Assembly: GCA_023441905.1 (NCBI GenBank) | Contig: JAEZNC010000236.1 | Location: 1-16,551, forward strand | Length of the DNA: 16,551 bases | Origin: Bacillota bacterium | GTDB taxonomy: Bacteria > Bacillota > Clostridia > Christensenellales > SZUA-584 | Reading direction: 5' to 3' | Shown here: positions 6,758 to 13,943 of the stretch, one piece after another | How positions within the stretch are numbered: the stretch's first letter is position 1 | Layout: each line of letters opens with the position of its first letter | Program-made: the position numbers and the translations under genes | The notes under the pieces: generated by a model | Told to the model about the DNA's origin: nothing | What the model saw: the letters and a program-made list of their open reading frames with translations, nothing else | The model's database searches: none

Positions 6758-8215
6758 ATGAAGCTCATCAGTACGAGAAACAGCGCGCAGCGGCTCGAGG
6801 CGTCTGCCGCCACATTGCAGGGCATTTCGCCGGAAGGCGGCCTGTTTGTGCCCGAAACGTTTGCGGGTTTGGGGACGCTGAGTAGTCTTGCGGCACTGTC
6901 GTATCCGGCACTCTGTGCGAATGTTCTCGGCCGCTATTACGAGGATTTGGGAGATTTAGAGGCGCTGACAACAGCCGCCTATTCGAGTTTCGACGATAAG
7001 AAAGTGGCACCGCTGAAGAAAACCGCGCAGGGAGAATACGTGCTGGAGCTGTGGCACGGGCCGACGCTCGCTTTTAAGGACATGGCGCTTTCGGTGCTGC
7101 CGCGCCTGATGACGGCCGCGATGAACGGCGGGCCCGACATACTGATTCTTGTTGCGACATCGGGCGACACGGGCAAGGCCGCGCTGGAGGGCTTCTGCGA
7201 TGTGCCGCATACCAAAATCGTCGTGTTTTACCCCAATGAGGGCGTTTCGGATATGCAGCGGCTTCAGATGGTGACGCAGGAGGGAAATAACACGCAGGTG
7301 GTGGCGGTGCGCGGCAATTTTGACGACGCGCAGAACGCCGTCAAAGCGATGTTTACCAATCGCGATTTCGCCGCGCAGGTGAGTGCCAAAGGGTACAGCC
7401 TTTCGTCCGCAAACTCGATTAACTTCGGGCGTCTCGCGCCGCAGATCGCCTATTACGTGAGCGCATACACGCAGCTCATGAACGAAGGAGAAATCAAAGA
7501 CGGTGAGCCGATCAATTTTGTGGTGCCCACGGGCAACTTTGGGAACATTCTCGCCGCGTATTATGCGAAACGCATGGGGCTGCCCATCAAGCGCCTGATC
7601 TGCGCCTCGAACAAGAACAACGTGCTGACAGACTTTTTCCGAAAGGGTGCGTACACGCTGGACAGGCCCTTCTTTAAAACGATGTCGCCGTCGATGGATA
7701 TATTGATATCGAGTAACCTCGAACGGCTGCTGTTTGAGCTGGCGGGGCGCGATGAGCAGGCCGTGAACGTGATGATGAGCCAGCTCAAAACACAAGGCCG
7801 CTACGATATCAGCGGCACGGCAAGAGCGGCGCTCGAAGCCGATTTTTACGCCGACTGGTGCGACGAAGCCGAAACGATGGCGTGCATCAAGAGAACGTTT
7901 GAACAAAAGGGCTATCTGCTCGATACGCACACCGCCGTTGCGATGGGCGTTTTTGAAAAATATAGACAAAACGGTGATGCCACAAAGACGGTGGTGGTCT
8001 CGACCGCGTCGCCGTACAAGTTCCCGGCCGACGTATTATGCTCGCTCGGCGTGAACACACAGGGCATGGACAGCTTTGAGATGGCACGCGAGCTTTCCAG
8101 AATAACCGACACACCGCTGCCGCAGCAGATTAAGGCACTGGAAACCAAACCCGTGCGTTTTACCGCCGTGGCGGACAAAGACGCGCTGCCGTCGTCGGTG
8201 CTGGAGGTGCTGTAA
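6758..8215 (+). CDS. thrC: threonine synthase
   Basis: This PLP-dependent fold-type II enzyme converts O-phosphohomoserine to threonine and phosphate, the last step of threonine synthesis. The N-terminus MKLISTRNSAQ and GISPEGGLFVPE is typical of ThrC. The PLP lysine is K107 in HGPTLAFKDMAL, and the phosphate-binding loop ATSGDTGKAAL is at about 133-143. Motifs SSANSINFGRLAPQ and VPTGNFGNILAAYYAKRMG are also characteristic. At 485 aa it is full length. The start at 6758 is preferred because GGAGG (6746-6750) precedes it and it gives the family N-terminus; an in-frame ATG at 6740 would add six residues. It heads a close plus-strand cluster with DUF503, trpS and a HAD phosphatase. There is no thrA or thrB neighbour, so the pathway is split across the genome. 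Confidence 0.96.
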   Translation: MKLISTRNSAQRLEASAATLQGISPEGGLFVPETFAGLGTLSSLAALSYPALCANVLGRYYEDLGDLEALTTAAYSSFDDKKVAPLKKTAQGEYVLELWHGPTLAFKDMALSVLPRLMTAAMNGGPDILILVATSGDTGKAALEGFCDVPHTKIVVFYPNEGVSDMQRLQMVTQEGNNTQVVAVRGNFDDAQNAVKAMFTNRDFAAQVSAKGYSLSSANSINFGRLAPQIAYYVSAYTQLMNEGEIKDGEPINFVVPTGNFGNILAAYYAKRMGLPIKRLICASNKNNVLTDFFRKGAYTLDRPFFKTMSPSMDILISSNLERLLFELAGRDEQAVNVMMSQLKTQGRYDISGTARAALEADFYADWCDEAETMACIKRTFEQKGYLLDTHTAVAMGVFEKYRQNGDATKTVVVSTASPYKFPADVLCSLGVNTQGMDSFEMARELSRITDTPLPQQIKALETKPVRFTAVADKDALPSSVLEVL

Positions 8216-8217
8216 TC

Positions 8218-8493
8218 ATGTTCTGTTCCTGCTTTGAGGTGGTGATGACCGTTCCTGGAGCGGCCAGCCTGAAAGACAGGCGCAGCGTGGTGAAAAGCCT
8301 CAAGGAACGCTGCAAAAGCCGTTTCAACGTCTCTGTGGTGGAGTGCGGGGAAGATGGCAAGTGGCAGAAGGCGAGCCTCGGATTCGCGCTGGCCGCCATC
8401 AGCCAAACGGCGGCAGATCAGCAGACACAAGCCGTGATTGACTTTTTGTATGAGGACGGCAGAGTTGAAATTATTGATGTAGAAAGGCTCTAG
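8218..8493 (+). CDS. DUF503 (YlxP-like) small protein, 91 aa
   Basis: The pattern SLKDRRSVVKSLKERCKSRF, then NVSVVE and a WQKASLGFA strand, is the hallmark of DUF503, the family of B. subtilis YlxP. These are small ferredoxin-like-fold proteins, often found beside translation factors; their molecular role is not established. The length is as expected. GGAGGTG (8203-8209) lies inside the thrC C-terminal codons, and the gene starts two bases after the thrC stop, so expression is coupled. trpS follows at once. The setting beside a tRNA synthetase fits the family's usual link to translation. Confidence 0.88.
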   Translation: MFCSCFEVVMTVPGAASLKDRRSVVKSLKERCKSRFNVSVVECGEDGKWQKASLGFALAAISQTAADQQTQAVIDFLYEDGRVEIIDVERL

Positions 8494-8502
8494 GTGGAAA
8501 AC

Positions 8503-9504
8503 ATGGGGGACAAAAAGATTATTTTTTCGGGCGTACAGCCATCTGGCGTATTAACCGTGGGCAATTATCTCGGCGCAATTAAGAACTGGGTGAAGCTGCA
8601 AGACGAATACAACTGCTACTACTGCGTGGTGGATATGCACGCGCTCACGGTGCGGCAGGACGCGGCGAACCTTCGCAAACGCTGCCTTGATACGATGGCG
8701 CTGCTGCTCGCGGCCGGCCTCGACCCCGAAAAGAACATCATGTATTTCCAGTCCCATGTATCGTGCCATGCAGAGCTTATGTGGGTTTTAAACTGCTTTA
8801 CCTATTTGGGCGAGCTCTCGCGTATGACGCAGTTTAAAGAGAAAAGCGAGCGCCACGCCGACAACATCAACGCGGGGCTGTATACGTATCCGGTGCTGAT
8901 GGCGGCGGATATACTGCTGTTTGAGTCGGATCTTGTGCCGGTGGGCGCTGACCAAAAGCAGCATCTTGAGATTACGCGCGATATCGCGCAGCGCTTTAAC
9001 AACATCTATGGCGATGTGTTCGTGGTGCCCGAGCCGTATATCCCCAAGGCGGGCGCACGCGTGATGAGCCTGGCCGATCCGACGAGCAAAATGAGCAAAT
9101 CGGACGAGAACGAGAACGCGTACATTTCGCTGCTCGATCCGCCCGACGCGATACAGAGAAAGTTCAAGCGCGCCGTGACCGATTCGGACGGCGTGATCAA
9201 ATACTCCGACGACAAGCCAGGCGTATCGAATTTGATGTCGATACTCTCCGCGGTGACCGGGCAGACGTTTGAGCAGATTGAGGCCGAATTTGAGGGCTTA
9301 GGCTACGGCGTGCTCAAAGCGCGCGTGGCGGATGCCGTCTGCGGCGAGCTCGAGCCGCTTCAGCAGCGGTACGTAAAAATTCGTGCCGACAAGGAGTATT
9401 TGAATCAGGTGATTCAGAGCGGTGCCGAGCGCGCGGGCGCGAATGCGGTGCGCATGCTGCGCAAGGTGTATAAGAAGATTGGCGTGGCACCGAGGCAGGT
9501 ATGA
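8503..9504 (+). CDS. trpS: tryptophanyl-tRNA synthetase
   Basis: This class I synthetase charges tRNA(Trp) in the cytosol. The HIGH-equivalent VGNYLGA is near residue 20 and the KMSKS loop (SKMSKSDEN) near 196-200. LMAADILLFESDLVPVGADQ, followed by QKQHLEITRD, is the conserved tryptophan/ATP pocket region. At 333 aa the length is usual for a bacterial TrpS. The ATG at 8503 is chosen: AGGTGG (8492-8497) is close upstream and the protein then begins MGDKKIIFSGVQPSG like its relatives. A GTG at 8494, directly after the DUF503 stop, is an alternative three codons longer. No T-box lies upstream, so it is probably transcribed from within the thrC cluster. The stop overlaps the next start (ATGA). 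Confidence 0.96.
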   Translation: MGDKKIIFSGVQPSGVLTVGNYLGAIKNWVKLQDEYNCYYCVVDMHALTVRQDAANLRKRCLDTMALLLAAGLDPEKNIMYFQSHVSCHAELMWVLNCFTYLGELSRMTQFKEKSERHADNINAGLYTYPVLMAADILLFESDLVPVGADQKQHLEITRDIAQRFNNIYGDVFVVPEPYIPKAGARVMSLADPTSKMSKSDENENAYISLLDPPDAIQRKFKRAVTDSDGVIKYSDDKPGVSNLMSILSAVTGQTFEQIEAEFEGLGYGVLKARVADAVCGELEPLQQRYVKIRADKEYLNQVIQSGAERAGANAVRMLRKVYKKIGVAPRQV

Positions 9505-10130
9505 GAGATTACAAGCTTTATATATTCGATCTCGACGGCACGCTGGTGGACACGAAGCCCGATATTGCCCGTGCGCTGCAAAAGATGCTGGAGGAGGCCG
9601 GTTTGCCTGTGCCGAACCTTAACGAGGTGGCGCGCGCCATCGGCGGCGGCGCGAAGAACGCGGTGAGCATGCTCACCGGGCTCGAGGGGGATGCGTTATT
9701 GCCGCATCTGGCGCTTTTCAACGAAGAATACGAGCGGATGTGCGCCGACAATACCTGCGTGTATGAGGGCGGGGAGGCACTGCTGCTCCGTTTGAAGGAA
9801 GAGGGCGCGAAGCTCGCGCTCGTGACAATGAAATACAAAGCCCCAACGCTCAAGATACTTGCTGCGCACGGGCTTGATATGTTTGACGCGGTGCTGACGT
9901 TTGATGATGTGAGCAAACGCAAGCCCGACCCGGAGAGCCTTTTTATTCTGTGCGAGCGGTTTGGCGTGGATACGGCGGACGTGCTGATGATTGGCGATAC
10001 GGTGACGGATATACGATACGCGCAGGCAGCGGGGGCGGATTGCTGCGCCGTGGCATACGGCTACGGAGAGACTGAGGATGTGCTCGCGCTGAAGCCGACG
10101 TATGTGGTGGAGAGCCTGTTGGATCTTTAA
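9501..10130 (+). CDS. HAD-superfamily phosphatase, phosphoglycolate-phosphatase-like, 209 aa
   Basis: All four HAD motifs are present: I, FDLDGTLVDT with nucleophile D10 and acid D12; II, LVTM with T109; III, K141 in KRKPDPE; IV, MIGDTVTDI with D166 and D170. The insert after motif I is an alpha-helical C1 cap, and AIGGGAKNAVSML fits the Gph/PpaX/YfnB group. The true substrate cannot be told from sequence; phosphoglycolate or pyrophosphate are the usual assignments. It begins at the ATGA overlap with the trpS stop, with GAGG upstream in the trpS coding sequence, so it is translationally coupled and ends the cluster. No clear rho-independent terminator follows before the repeat at 10191. Confidence 0.88.
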   Translation: MRDYKLYIFDLDGTLVDTKPDIARALQKMLEEAGLPVPNLNEVARAIGGGAKNAVSMLTGLEGDALLPHLALFNEEYERMCADNTCVYEGGEALLLRLKEEGAKLALVTMKYKAPTLKILAAHGLDMFDAVLTFDDVSKRKPDPESLFILCERFGVDTADVLMIGDTVTDIRYAQAAGADCCAVAYGYGETEDVLALKPTYVVESLLDL

Positions 10131-10190
10131 ATGCAACATCAGATTCAATTAATTGAGGCGTAGGGTTTCTGTAATTAATTCAGCCATTTT

Positions 10191-10332
10191 CTCTCCCCCA
10201 ATCACCTATCGGTGACAGCCCCCTCATCAGAGGGGGCCAAGATCTAGAGGCTTTTGTACGTTCTGGGCTCCCTCTGAGGACTACCCTGCAAGGGTGGATT
10301 GGGAGCTGTCGGCGAAGCCGACTGAGGGAGAG
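10191..10332. repeat. 142-bp MITE-like element with terminal inverted repeats
   Basis: The left end CTCTCCCCCAATC...CAGCCCCC matches the reverse complement of the right end, CTCTCCCTCAGTC...CAGCTCCC. Each end holds a small hairpin: CACC-TATC-GGTG on the left and GTCGGC-GAA-GCCGAC (10308-10322) on the right. CCCCCTC-ATCA-GAGGGGG lies just inside the left end. There is no ORF of its own, but the minus-strand DUF559 reading frame runs into its right end. The hairpin and TGAGG block are shared with the units at 2691-3548. No target-site duplication is obvious. Confidence 0.82.
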
Positions 10333-10394
10333 ATATCAATACTGTTTGATCTATCAATTCGCAAACACCCGCAAAGTTACGGTCAATATCCAAG

Positions 10395-10679
10395 TTACAT
10401 ATCCGCAATACTTTTAAAATTTAATGACTGCAATATCTCAGTGCGCTCATTGTCCCTTTGCACCTGTTCAGGCTCATAATGCCTGCCGCCATCCAATTCG
10501 ATAACCAACCTCGCTTTGGCACAATAGAAGTCAGCAATATAGTTTCCTATCGCTTTTTGGCGTTGAAAACGCACCTTATAGAGACGAAGAAACTCATACC
10601 ACAATTTGCGTTCCCAGTGTGTCATATTTTCTCTCAACTCTCTGGCTAATGGAATATTGCATTTGTTGTATTCTTTCAT
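10395..10679 (-). pseudogene. DUF559 (Vsr-like) endonuclease-domain protein, C-terminus frameshifted
   Basis: The 94-aa frame has the DUF559 signature in order: MTHWERKLWYEFLR, VRFQRQKAIGNYIADFYC and LVIELDGGRHYEPEQ. The putative PD-(D/E)XK-like residues D50, E61, D63 and H67 are intact. GGAGAGG precedes the ATG. The family is predicted to be nucleases related to Vsr/restriction enzymes. The frame breaks after LNFK in a T/A run (10412-10420). Removing one base restores the canonical ending KVLRICNLDIDRNF, then AGVCELID. That frame then continues into the repeat as SLPQSASP and stops at 10244. So the gene has either lost its last helix or carries a one-base indel. The core domain may still fold. 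The same C-terminus is found as a remnant at 11912-12032. Confidence 0.8.
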
Positions 10680-10911
10680 AGCCTCTCCTTCTGTATACCC
10701 AAACGAGATTGGACACCCTCCAAAACTATGTACAAGATATATAGAAAATAATACTGCAAAAAATCATATGTTACAAACAAGTATTAACATTATTCGCTCT
10801 TCATGGAACCCAAAGAGACCACAAAAACCTGTGATATTTTTGGCGGGAGATTGGGGGTGGGAAGCGATAATTTATTATTTCTTTATAATGATTTTCAGCT
10901 TGCTTGCCATC

Positions 10912-11742
10912 TTATTTAAGAGAATCCTCTATTTCCGCTGCGATTTTCAATACCTCGTTCTTCATATGCCGATTAGACGCAAACGTATATTTTGAAAGAA
11001 TGGTTTGCTCACTTCCGTCCACATCATACACCTTGCCGCCGGCTTCTCTGATCAGCAGTACGCCGCCTTGCACGTCCCACGCATTGTTGCTCAGCGTGAT
11101 GCTGATATCCGCTCGCCCTGCGGCCAGCCATGCCAAATGCAAAGCCGCTGAACCGAGCATTCTGACGCGTTGTACTTGATGGCCAAACGTTTCAATGTAC
11201 TTGTATCTGACTCTGTTCCTTGCGTCGCAGTTATGGCCAACGGCAAAATCGCCATACGTTAATATGGCTGAACTCAGCGTATCAACATCTGAAACATAAA
11301 TTCGTTTTCCATTTAAAAAGGCACCCATGCCGTCGCCGGCAATGTATGTTTCATTTAGGGATGGAAAGCAAATGCCGGAGGCAATGGGTTTGCCGTTATT
11401 CATCAGCGCAATGGACGTACCGTAAATGCTGATATTCCTCGCATAATTGGCCGTACCGTCTATGGGGTCTATCGCCCAGAACATACCGGCGGCATCCGAC
11501 ATGGCGTCGGGAGACAGTTCTTCGCCCATAATCGGGATATGAGCAAAAGACGCAAGCAGATGGTCTTTGTAGATTTTTTCAAGTTCAATATCTGTATTTA
11601 AAGCAAAGTCTCGGCTGCCTTTTTGTACTTCCACAAAGCCGCAGCCAAGCTTTTCAAGGAGAAATTCACGGCCGAAATTGAGTAAATCGTTAATCTCGTT
11701 CATGTAGTGGGTCACGTTGGTTATTGAGCTAGTATGAGTCAT
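10912..11742 (-). CDS. inositol monophosphatase family protein, 276 aa
   Basis: The Mg-dependent phosphatase motifs are clear. The first is GEE (73-75). The second is WAIDPIDGTANY, with D92 and D95 as metal ligands (DPIDGT at 92-97). The third is NNAWDVQGGVLLIREAGG, with D223. GSAALHLAWLAAGRAD (197-212) is also typical. The length matches the family, which includes SuhB/IMPase and CysQ-like enzymes; the substrate (inositol phosphate, PAP or fructose bisphosphate) cannot be fixed here. The start at 11742 has only a weak, distant GAGG; an in-frame ATG at 11703 has no better site. The gene stands alone on the minus strand between two DUF559/repeat junctions. The 10680-10911 stretch downstream is A/T rich and holds nothing convincing. 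Confidence 0.92.
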   Translation of the reverse strand: MTHTSSITNVTHYMNEINDLLNFGREFLLEKLGCGFVEVQKGSRDFALNTDIELEKIYKDHLLASFAHIPIMGEELSPDAMSDAAGMFWAIDPIDGTANYARNISIYGTSIALMNNGKPIASGICFPSLNETYIAGDGMGAFLNGKRIYVSDVDTLSSAILTYGDFAVGHNCDARNRVRYKYIETFGHQVQRVRMLGSAALHLAWLAAGRADISITLSNNAWDVQGGVLLIREAGGKVYDVDGSEQTILSKYTFASNRHMKNEVLKIAAEIEDSLK

Positions 11743-11891
11743 AGGTGTTTGCAGCCTCGTTCTTGTGATTTATCATTGCAGTCAAATGAATTATAACATG
11801 CTGAAAGATACAATATAAACAGCAATATATTCAATGGTGGATATTTCAGGATGGGATTTGCCAGTCGCCATTTTACTATTTTCTTCTGTAC

Positions 11892-11917
11892 GGTCGGCGA
11901 AGCCGACTGAGGGAGAG
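11892..11917. repeat. isolated end of the MITE-like repeat
   Basis: This stretch contains the hairpin GTCGGC-GAA-GCCGAC (11893-11907) followed by TGAGGGAGAG. It is identical to the right end of the element at 10191-10332. No left end is recognisable to its left, so this is a truncated copy. Confidence 0.75.
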
Positions 11918-12032
11918 AAGTACTTGCTGCTTTATCAATCAACTCGCAGATACCCGAGAAGTTTCGGTCAATATCTAAGTTGCATATCCGCAAAACTTTC
12001 AGGATTAATGAATGTTTATTTGTGTCCGGCTC
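11912..12032 (-). pseudogene. DUF559 C-terminal remnant
   Basis: Minus-strand translation gives LKVLRICNLDIDRNFSGICE, then LID. This matches the repaired C-terminus of the DUF559 gene at 10395-10679 almost residue for residue. A short EPD segment upstream may correspond to EPEQ after an internal deletion. No nuclease core is present. It runs directly into the repeat end at 11892-11917, with SLPQSASP at the junction, exactly as in the other copy. A reading frame from a TTG at 11993 to 11739 exists but has no ribosome binding site and is not a gene. Confidence 0.7.
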
Positions 12033-12399
12033 ACTTTTTGCGAATTCTTACAATAACATCAACAGCAAGCCCAATCACCATGCATGCCAACAAGCCGCCT
12101 AGCCATAGAACCCAAAAATTATTAGTGCGCCCGCCGCCCGGATCAAAACCATCCGTATTGAACAATACCCCGAGTACAAACCCCGTAATATAGCCGCAAG
12201 CAGTCAGAACAGACATCCAACGCAGTTTTAGCACCAGCGAAATAAGCAGCACAACGAGACTGAACCCAGCCAGGATGTTAGCCCATTGTTTCATGCCATG
12301 TATATCAAAAAATACAAATCTGCACAGCAAGTACGACATGCAAAGACACAACAGCAACCCGATACCCCAGATAGCCTTCTTCGACGGAGCGTTTCTCAT
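12031..12399 (-). CDS. small conserved membrane protein, 122 aa
   Basis: About four hydrophobic helices are visible, near residues 10-30, 38-58, 62-80 and 93-116. The positively charged ends (MRNAPSKK and RIRKK) suggest cytoplasmic termini. The central loop FNTDGFDPGGGRTNN is distinctive and, as I recall, conserved in related small membrane proteins of clostridia and bacilli. The function is unknown. A GGGGG purine run lies nine bases before the ATG. The gene starts 59 bases after the stop of the DUF6198-type gene on the same strand, so the two may be co-transcribed. Its last codons touch the DUF559 remnant. Confidence 0.75.
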   Translation of the reverse strand: MRNAPSKKAIWGIGLLLCLCMSYLLCRFVFFDIHGMKQWANILAGFSLVVLLISLVLKLRWMSVLTACGYITGFVLGVLFNTDGFDPGGGRTNNFWVLWLGGLLACMVIGLAVDVIVRIRKK

Positions 12400-12458
12400 A
12401 TAAATAAGCCCCCTTAATAATTAAATTGTACGGCCTTTTTGATGTGATTCACTATACA

Positions 12459-13139
12459 CTAGAAATATTTCCTGAGTTTCAGCCCATCCACAAAATTAAG
12501 CCGCTTTTCCATCACACGGCTGAATAGCCCGATGATCCGCCCGTTCACCAGCGCACAGAAGATCGTCCCAAGCTTCACGCCCTCAAAATGAAACAGCCCG
12601 AAGAATGAAAACGAGAGGATGATACCGGTCACACAGCTCACGCAGTCGTACCATATCTTAAAGCGATTGATATTGATATGCGTCCTTGCGGAAACCTCCT
12701 TCACAAACAGCTCATACACCTCGGGCGCAATATACGTGTGAAAAATAAACGCCACACCCAGCGCGCACAGCAGCAGCCCGGTGCCGTAAAACAGCAGGCG
12801 CACAGCCAGCAGAGACGCGTCCAGATACGCCACGAGAGCCATGCAGCCGTCCAGCGTAAAGCCGTATATCACCGCCGTGACAAACGAAAACAAATATGAA
12901 ATCTTGAACCGCCGCAGCAGGATCATCATGGCGGCCAGCAGGCACACCTGCAAGGTATACTCCGCCATCCCAAAAGTCACAAACGGCCATATGGCGGAGA
13001 GCTTCAAATAGATCAGGTAAGCCGGTGCCACCACCATCGATATGCCCATATCCGCCCTTTCCATAAAGGCGGTGCCGAGCGCGAGCGCGGCAATACCCAA
13101 AACATACGCGAGTTCCGTATAAAACGCAGCTTTCTTCAT
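12459..13139 (-). CDS. YitT/DUF6198-type membrane protein, 226 aa
   Basis: This is a polytopic membrane protein with about six or seven helices. The N-terminal part contains LGIAALALGTAFMERADMG, then MVVAPAYLIYLKLS, then FGMAEYTLQ. This is the pattern of DUF6198/YczE-like clostridial membrane proteins. A hydrophilic loop (about 146-165, ending in HININRFKIWYD) precedes the last two helices. The function is unknown. The start at 13139 is chosen: GGGGG (13148-13144) is close upstream, and MKKAAFYTE is a normal membrane-protein start. A GTG at 13163 lies next to the leader hairpin and is unlikely. The gene has a strong promoter at 13240-13211. Confidence 0.82.
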   Translation of the reverse strand: MKKAAFYTELAYVLGIAALALGTAFMERADMGISMVVAPAYLIYLKLSAIWPFVTFGMAEYTLQVCLLAAMMILLRRFKISYLFSFVTAVIYGFTLDGCMALVAYLDASLLAVRLLFYGTGLLLCALGVAFIFHTYIAPEVYELFVKEVSARTHININRFKIWYDCVSCVTGIILSFSFFGLFHFEGVKLGTIFCALVNGRIIGLFSRVMEKRLNFVDGLKLRKYF

Positions 13140-13160
13140 AATTCCCCCGGAAAAGAAATA

Positions 13161-13197
13161 CACCTTGCCCTGTTTGGTACAGAAACAGGCAAAGGTG
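13161..13197 (-). promoter_or_regulatory. 5'-leader hairpin of the DUF6198-type gene
   Basis: Thirteen of fifteen positions pair between 13161-13175 and 13183-13197, around a 7-nt loop. The outer arms are CACCTT/AAGGTG and the inner arms CCTGTTT/AAACAGG. From the promoter at 13211, transcription should begin near 13204, so the hairpin sits at the very 5' end of the mRNA and ends about 13 bases before the GGGGG ribosome binding site. No U-run follows, so it is not a terminator. Confidence 0.55.
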
Positions 13198-13210
13198 CTT
13201 TAACGCATTT

Positions 13211-13240
13211 ATTATACTGTATGCGCTGCCATGTTGGCAA
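13211..13240 (-). promoter_or_regulatory. sigma-A promoter for the DUF6198-type gene
   Basis: On the minus strand TTGCCA (13240-13235) and TATAAT (13216-13211) are separated by 18 bases. The match is five of six and six of six. A small dyad TGCCA-TGT-TGGCA (13227-13239) overlaps the -35 element and might be an operator. Confidence 0.7.
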
Positions 13241-13309
13241 TGTACAAAGCGACAAAAGCAGCCTGAATATAAAGTCATGCACGGTTTCCTTCCATTGCCA
13301 AAAAATACA

Positions 13310-13318
13310 TGCTATAAT
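13310..13318 (+). promoter_or_regulatory. extended -10 promoter for the VOC gene
   Basis: TGCTATAAT is a perfect extended -10 element. The -35 region at normal distance is poor, which is common for this promoter class. Translation starts 32 bases downstream at 13350. Confidence 0.6.
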
Positions 13319-13349
13319 GACATATCTGGCATATACGGGAGGATGAAGT

Positions 13350-13742
13350 ATGAATCCGGTATTCGTCAACACCATCGTATTTGTGAAAGACATAGAACGC
13401 TCCAAGACTTTTTATGCAGACGTTTTAAAACAGAAGATCATGCAGGATTTTGATGCCCTTGTGCTTTTTGAGAACCATTTTGTGTTGCATCAGGCGCAAA
13501 GCATCTATAAAACTGTGTTTAAGAAAGGTGCCGACGATGCACCGGTTGATCAGGGGAATAGAAACCTCCTCATCTATTTTGAATCACATCGTCTGGAAGA
13601 TATGTACGCGTGTGTGTGCGAGGCCGGTGCGCCGCTGATACACGGCATCGAGAGGCAGGCATGGGGGCAGAAGGTGTTTCGTTTTTTCGACCCCGACGGG
13701 CACATCGTCGAAATCGGGGATTCGCTTGATCCCGAAGAATAA
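13350..13742 (+). CDS. VOC-superfamily (glyoxalase/bleomycin-resistance-like) protein, 130 aa
   Basis: A single vicinal-oxygen-chelate domain is formed by two beta-alpha-beta-beta-beta modules. The first begins VNTIVFVKDIERSKTFYADV, and the second contains NLLIYFES and ends with FFDPDGHIVEIG, whose E121 is a usual metal ligand. The first ligand position, normally His in the opening strand, appears to be N7, so the metal site may be altered or absent. The length is normal. GGGAGG precedes the ATG. It is monocistronic with an extended -10 promoter. The family includes lyases, dioxygenases and drug-binding proteins; the substrate cannot be named. No U-tailed terminator is visible on its strand. 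Confidence 0.85.
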   Translation: MNPVFVNTIVFVKDIERSKTFYADVLKQKIMQDFDALVLFENHFVLHQAQSIYKTVFKKGADDAPVDQGNRNLLIYFESHRLEDMYACVCEAGAPLIHGIERQAWGQKVFRFFDPDGHIVEIGDSLDPEE

Positions 13743-13810
13743 AGCGGCAGGCATATCAGACAACCGGATATTGTGGAGGGGATCAAAGCAAGAGACCGTG
13801 AAAGAATAAG

Positions 13811-13842
13811 AAAAAAGAGGGCTTTTATCAGGATAAGCCCTC
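13811..13842 (-). terminator. rho-independent terminator of the Gly/Cys-rich gene
   Basis: On the minus strand GAGGGCTT (13842-13835) pairs with AAGCCCTC (13824-13817) around a 10-nt loop, followed directly by TTTTTT. It is about 100 bases past the stop of the gene at 13944. A second, A/T-rich hairpin (ACATACAC/GTATATGT, 13861-13882) lies between them. On the plus strand no U-run follows, so it is oriented for the minus-strand gene. Confidence 0.85.
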
Positions 13843-13943
13843 CCACGAAGTTTGCCAGGAACATACACTTTTTTGTATATGTTAATGCTATACCCTTATG
13901 ATTGTTTAACCGCTGTTCGGAGAAAAGCGGGATCACATATTTG

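Noticed and set aside
6956..7969. 337-aa minus-strand ORF opposite thrC
   Set aside because: Antisense by-product of biased codon use in thrC; Arg/His-rich, no motif, no ribosome binding site.
8216..8502. T-box or other riboswitch before trpS
   Set aside because: The space before trpS is coding (DUF503) and the 145 bp before thrC has no T-box motifs.
10606..10995. 129-aa plus-strand ORF between the DUF559 gene and the IMPase gene
   Set aside because: Overlaps the start of one minus-strand gene and the end of another; no ribosome binding site or domain, and A/T-rich noncoding character.
11739..11993. 84-aa minus-strand ORF from a TTG codon
   Set aside because: It is the DUF559 C-terminal remnant read through the repeat into noncoding sequence; no start signal.
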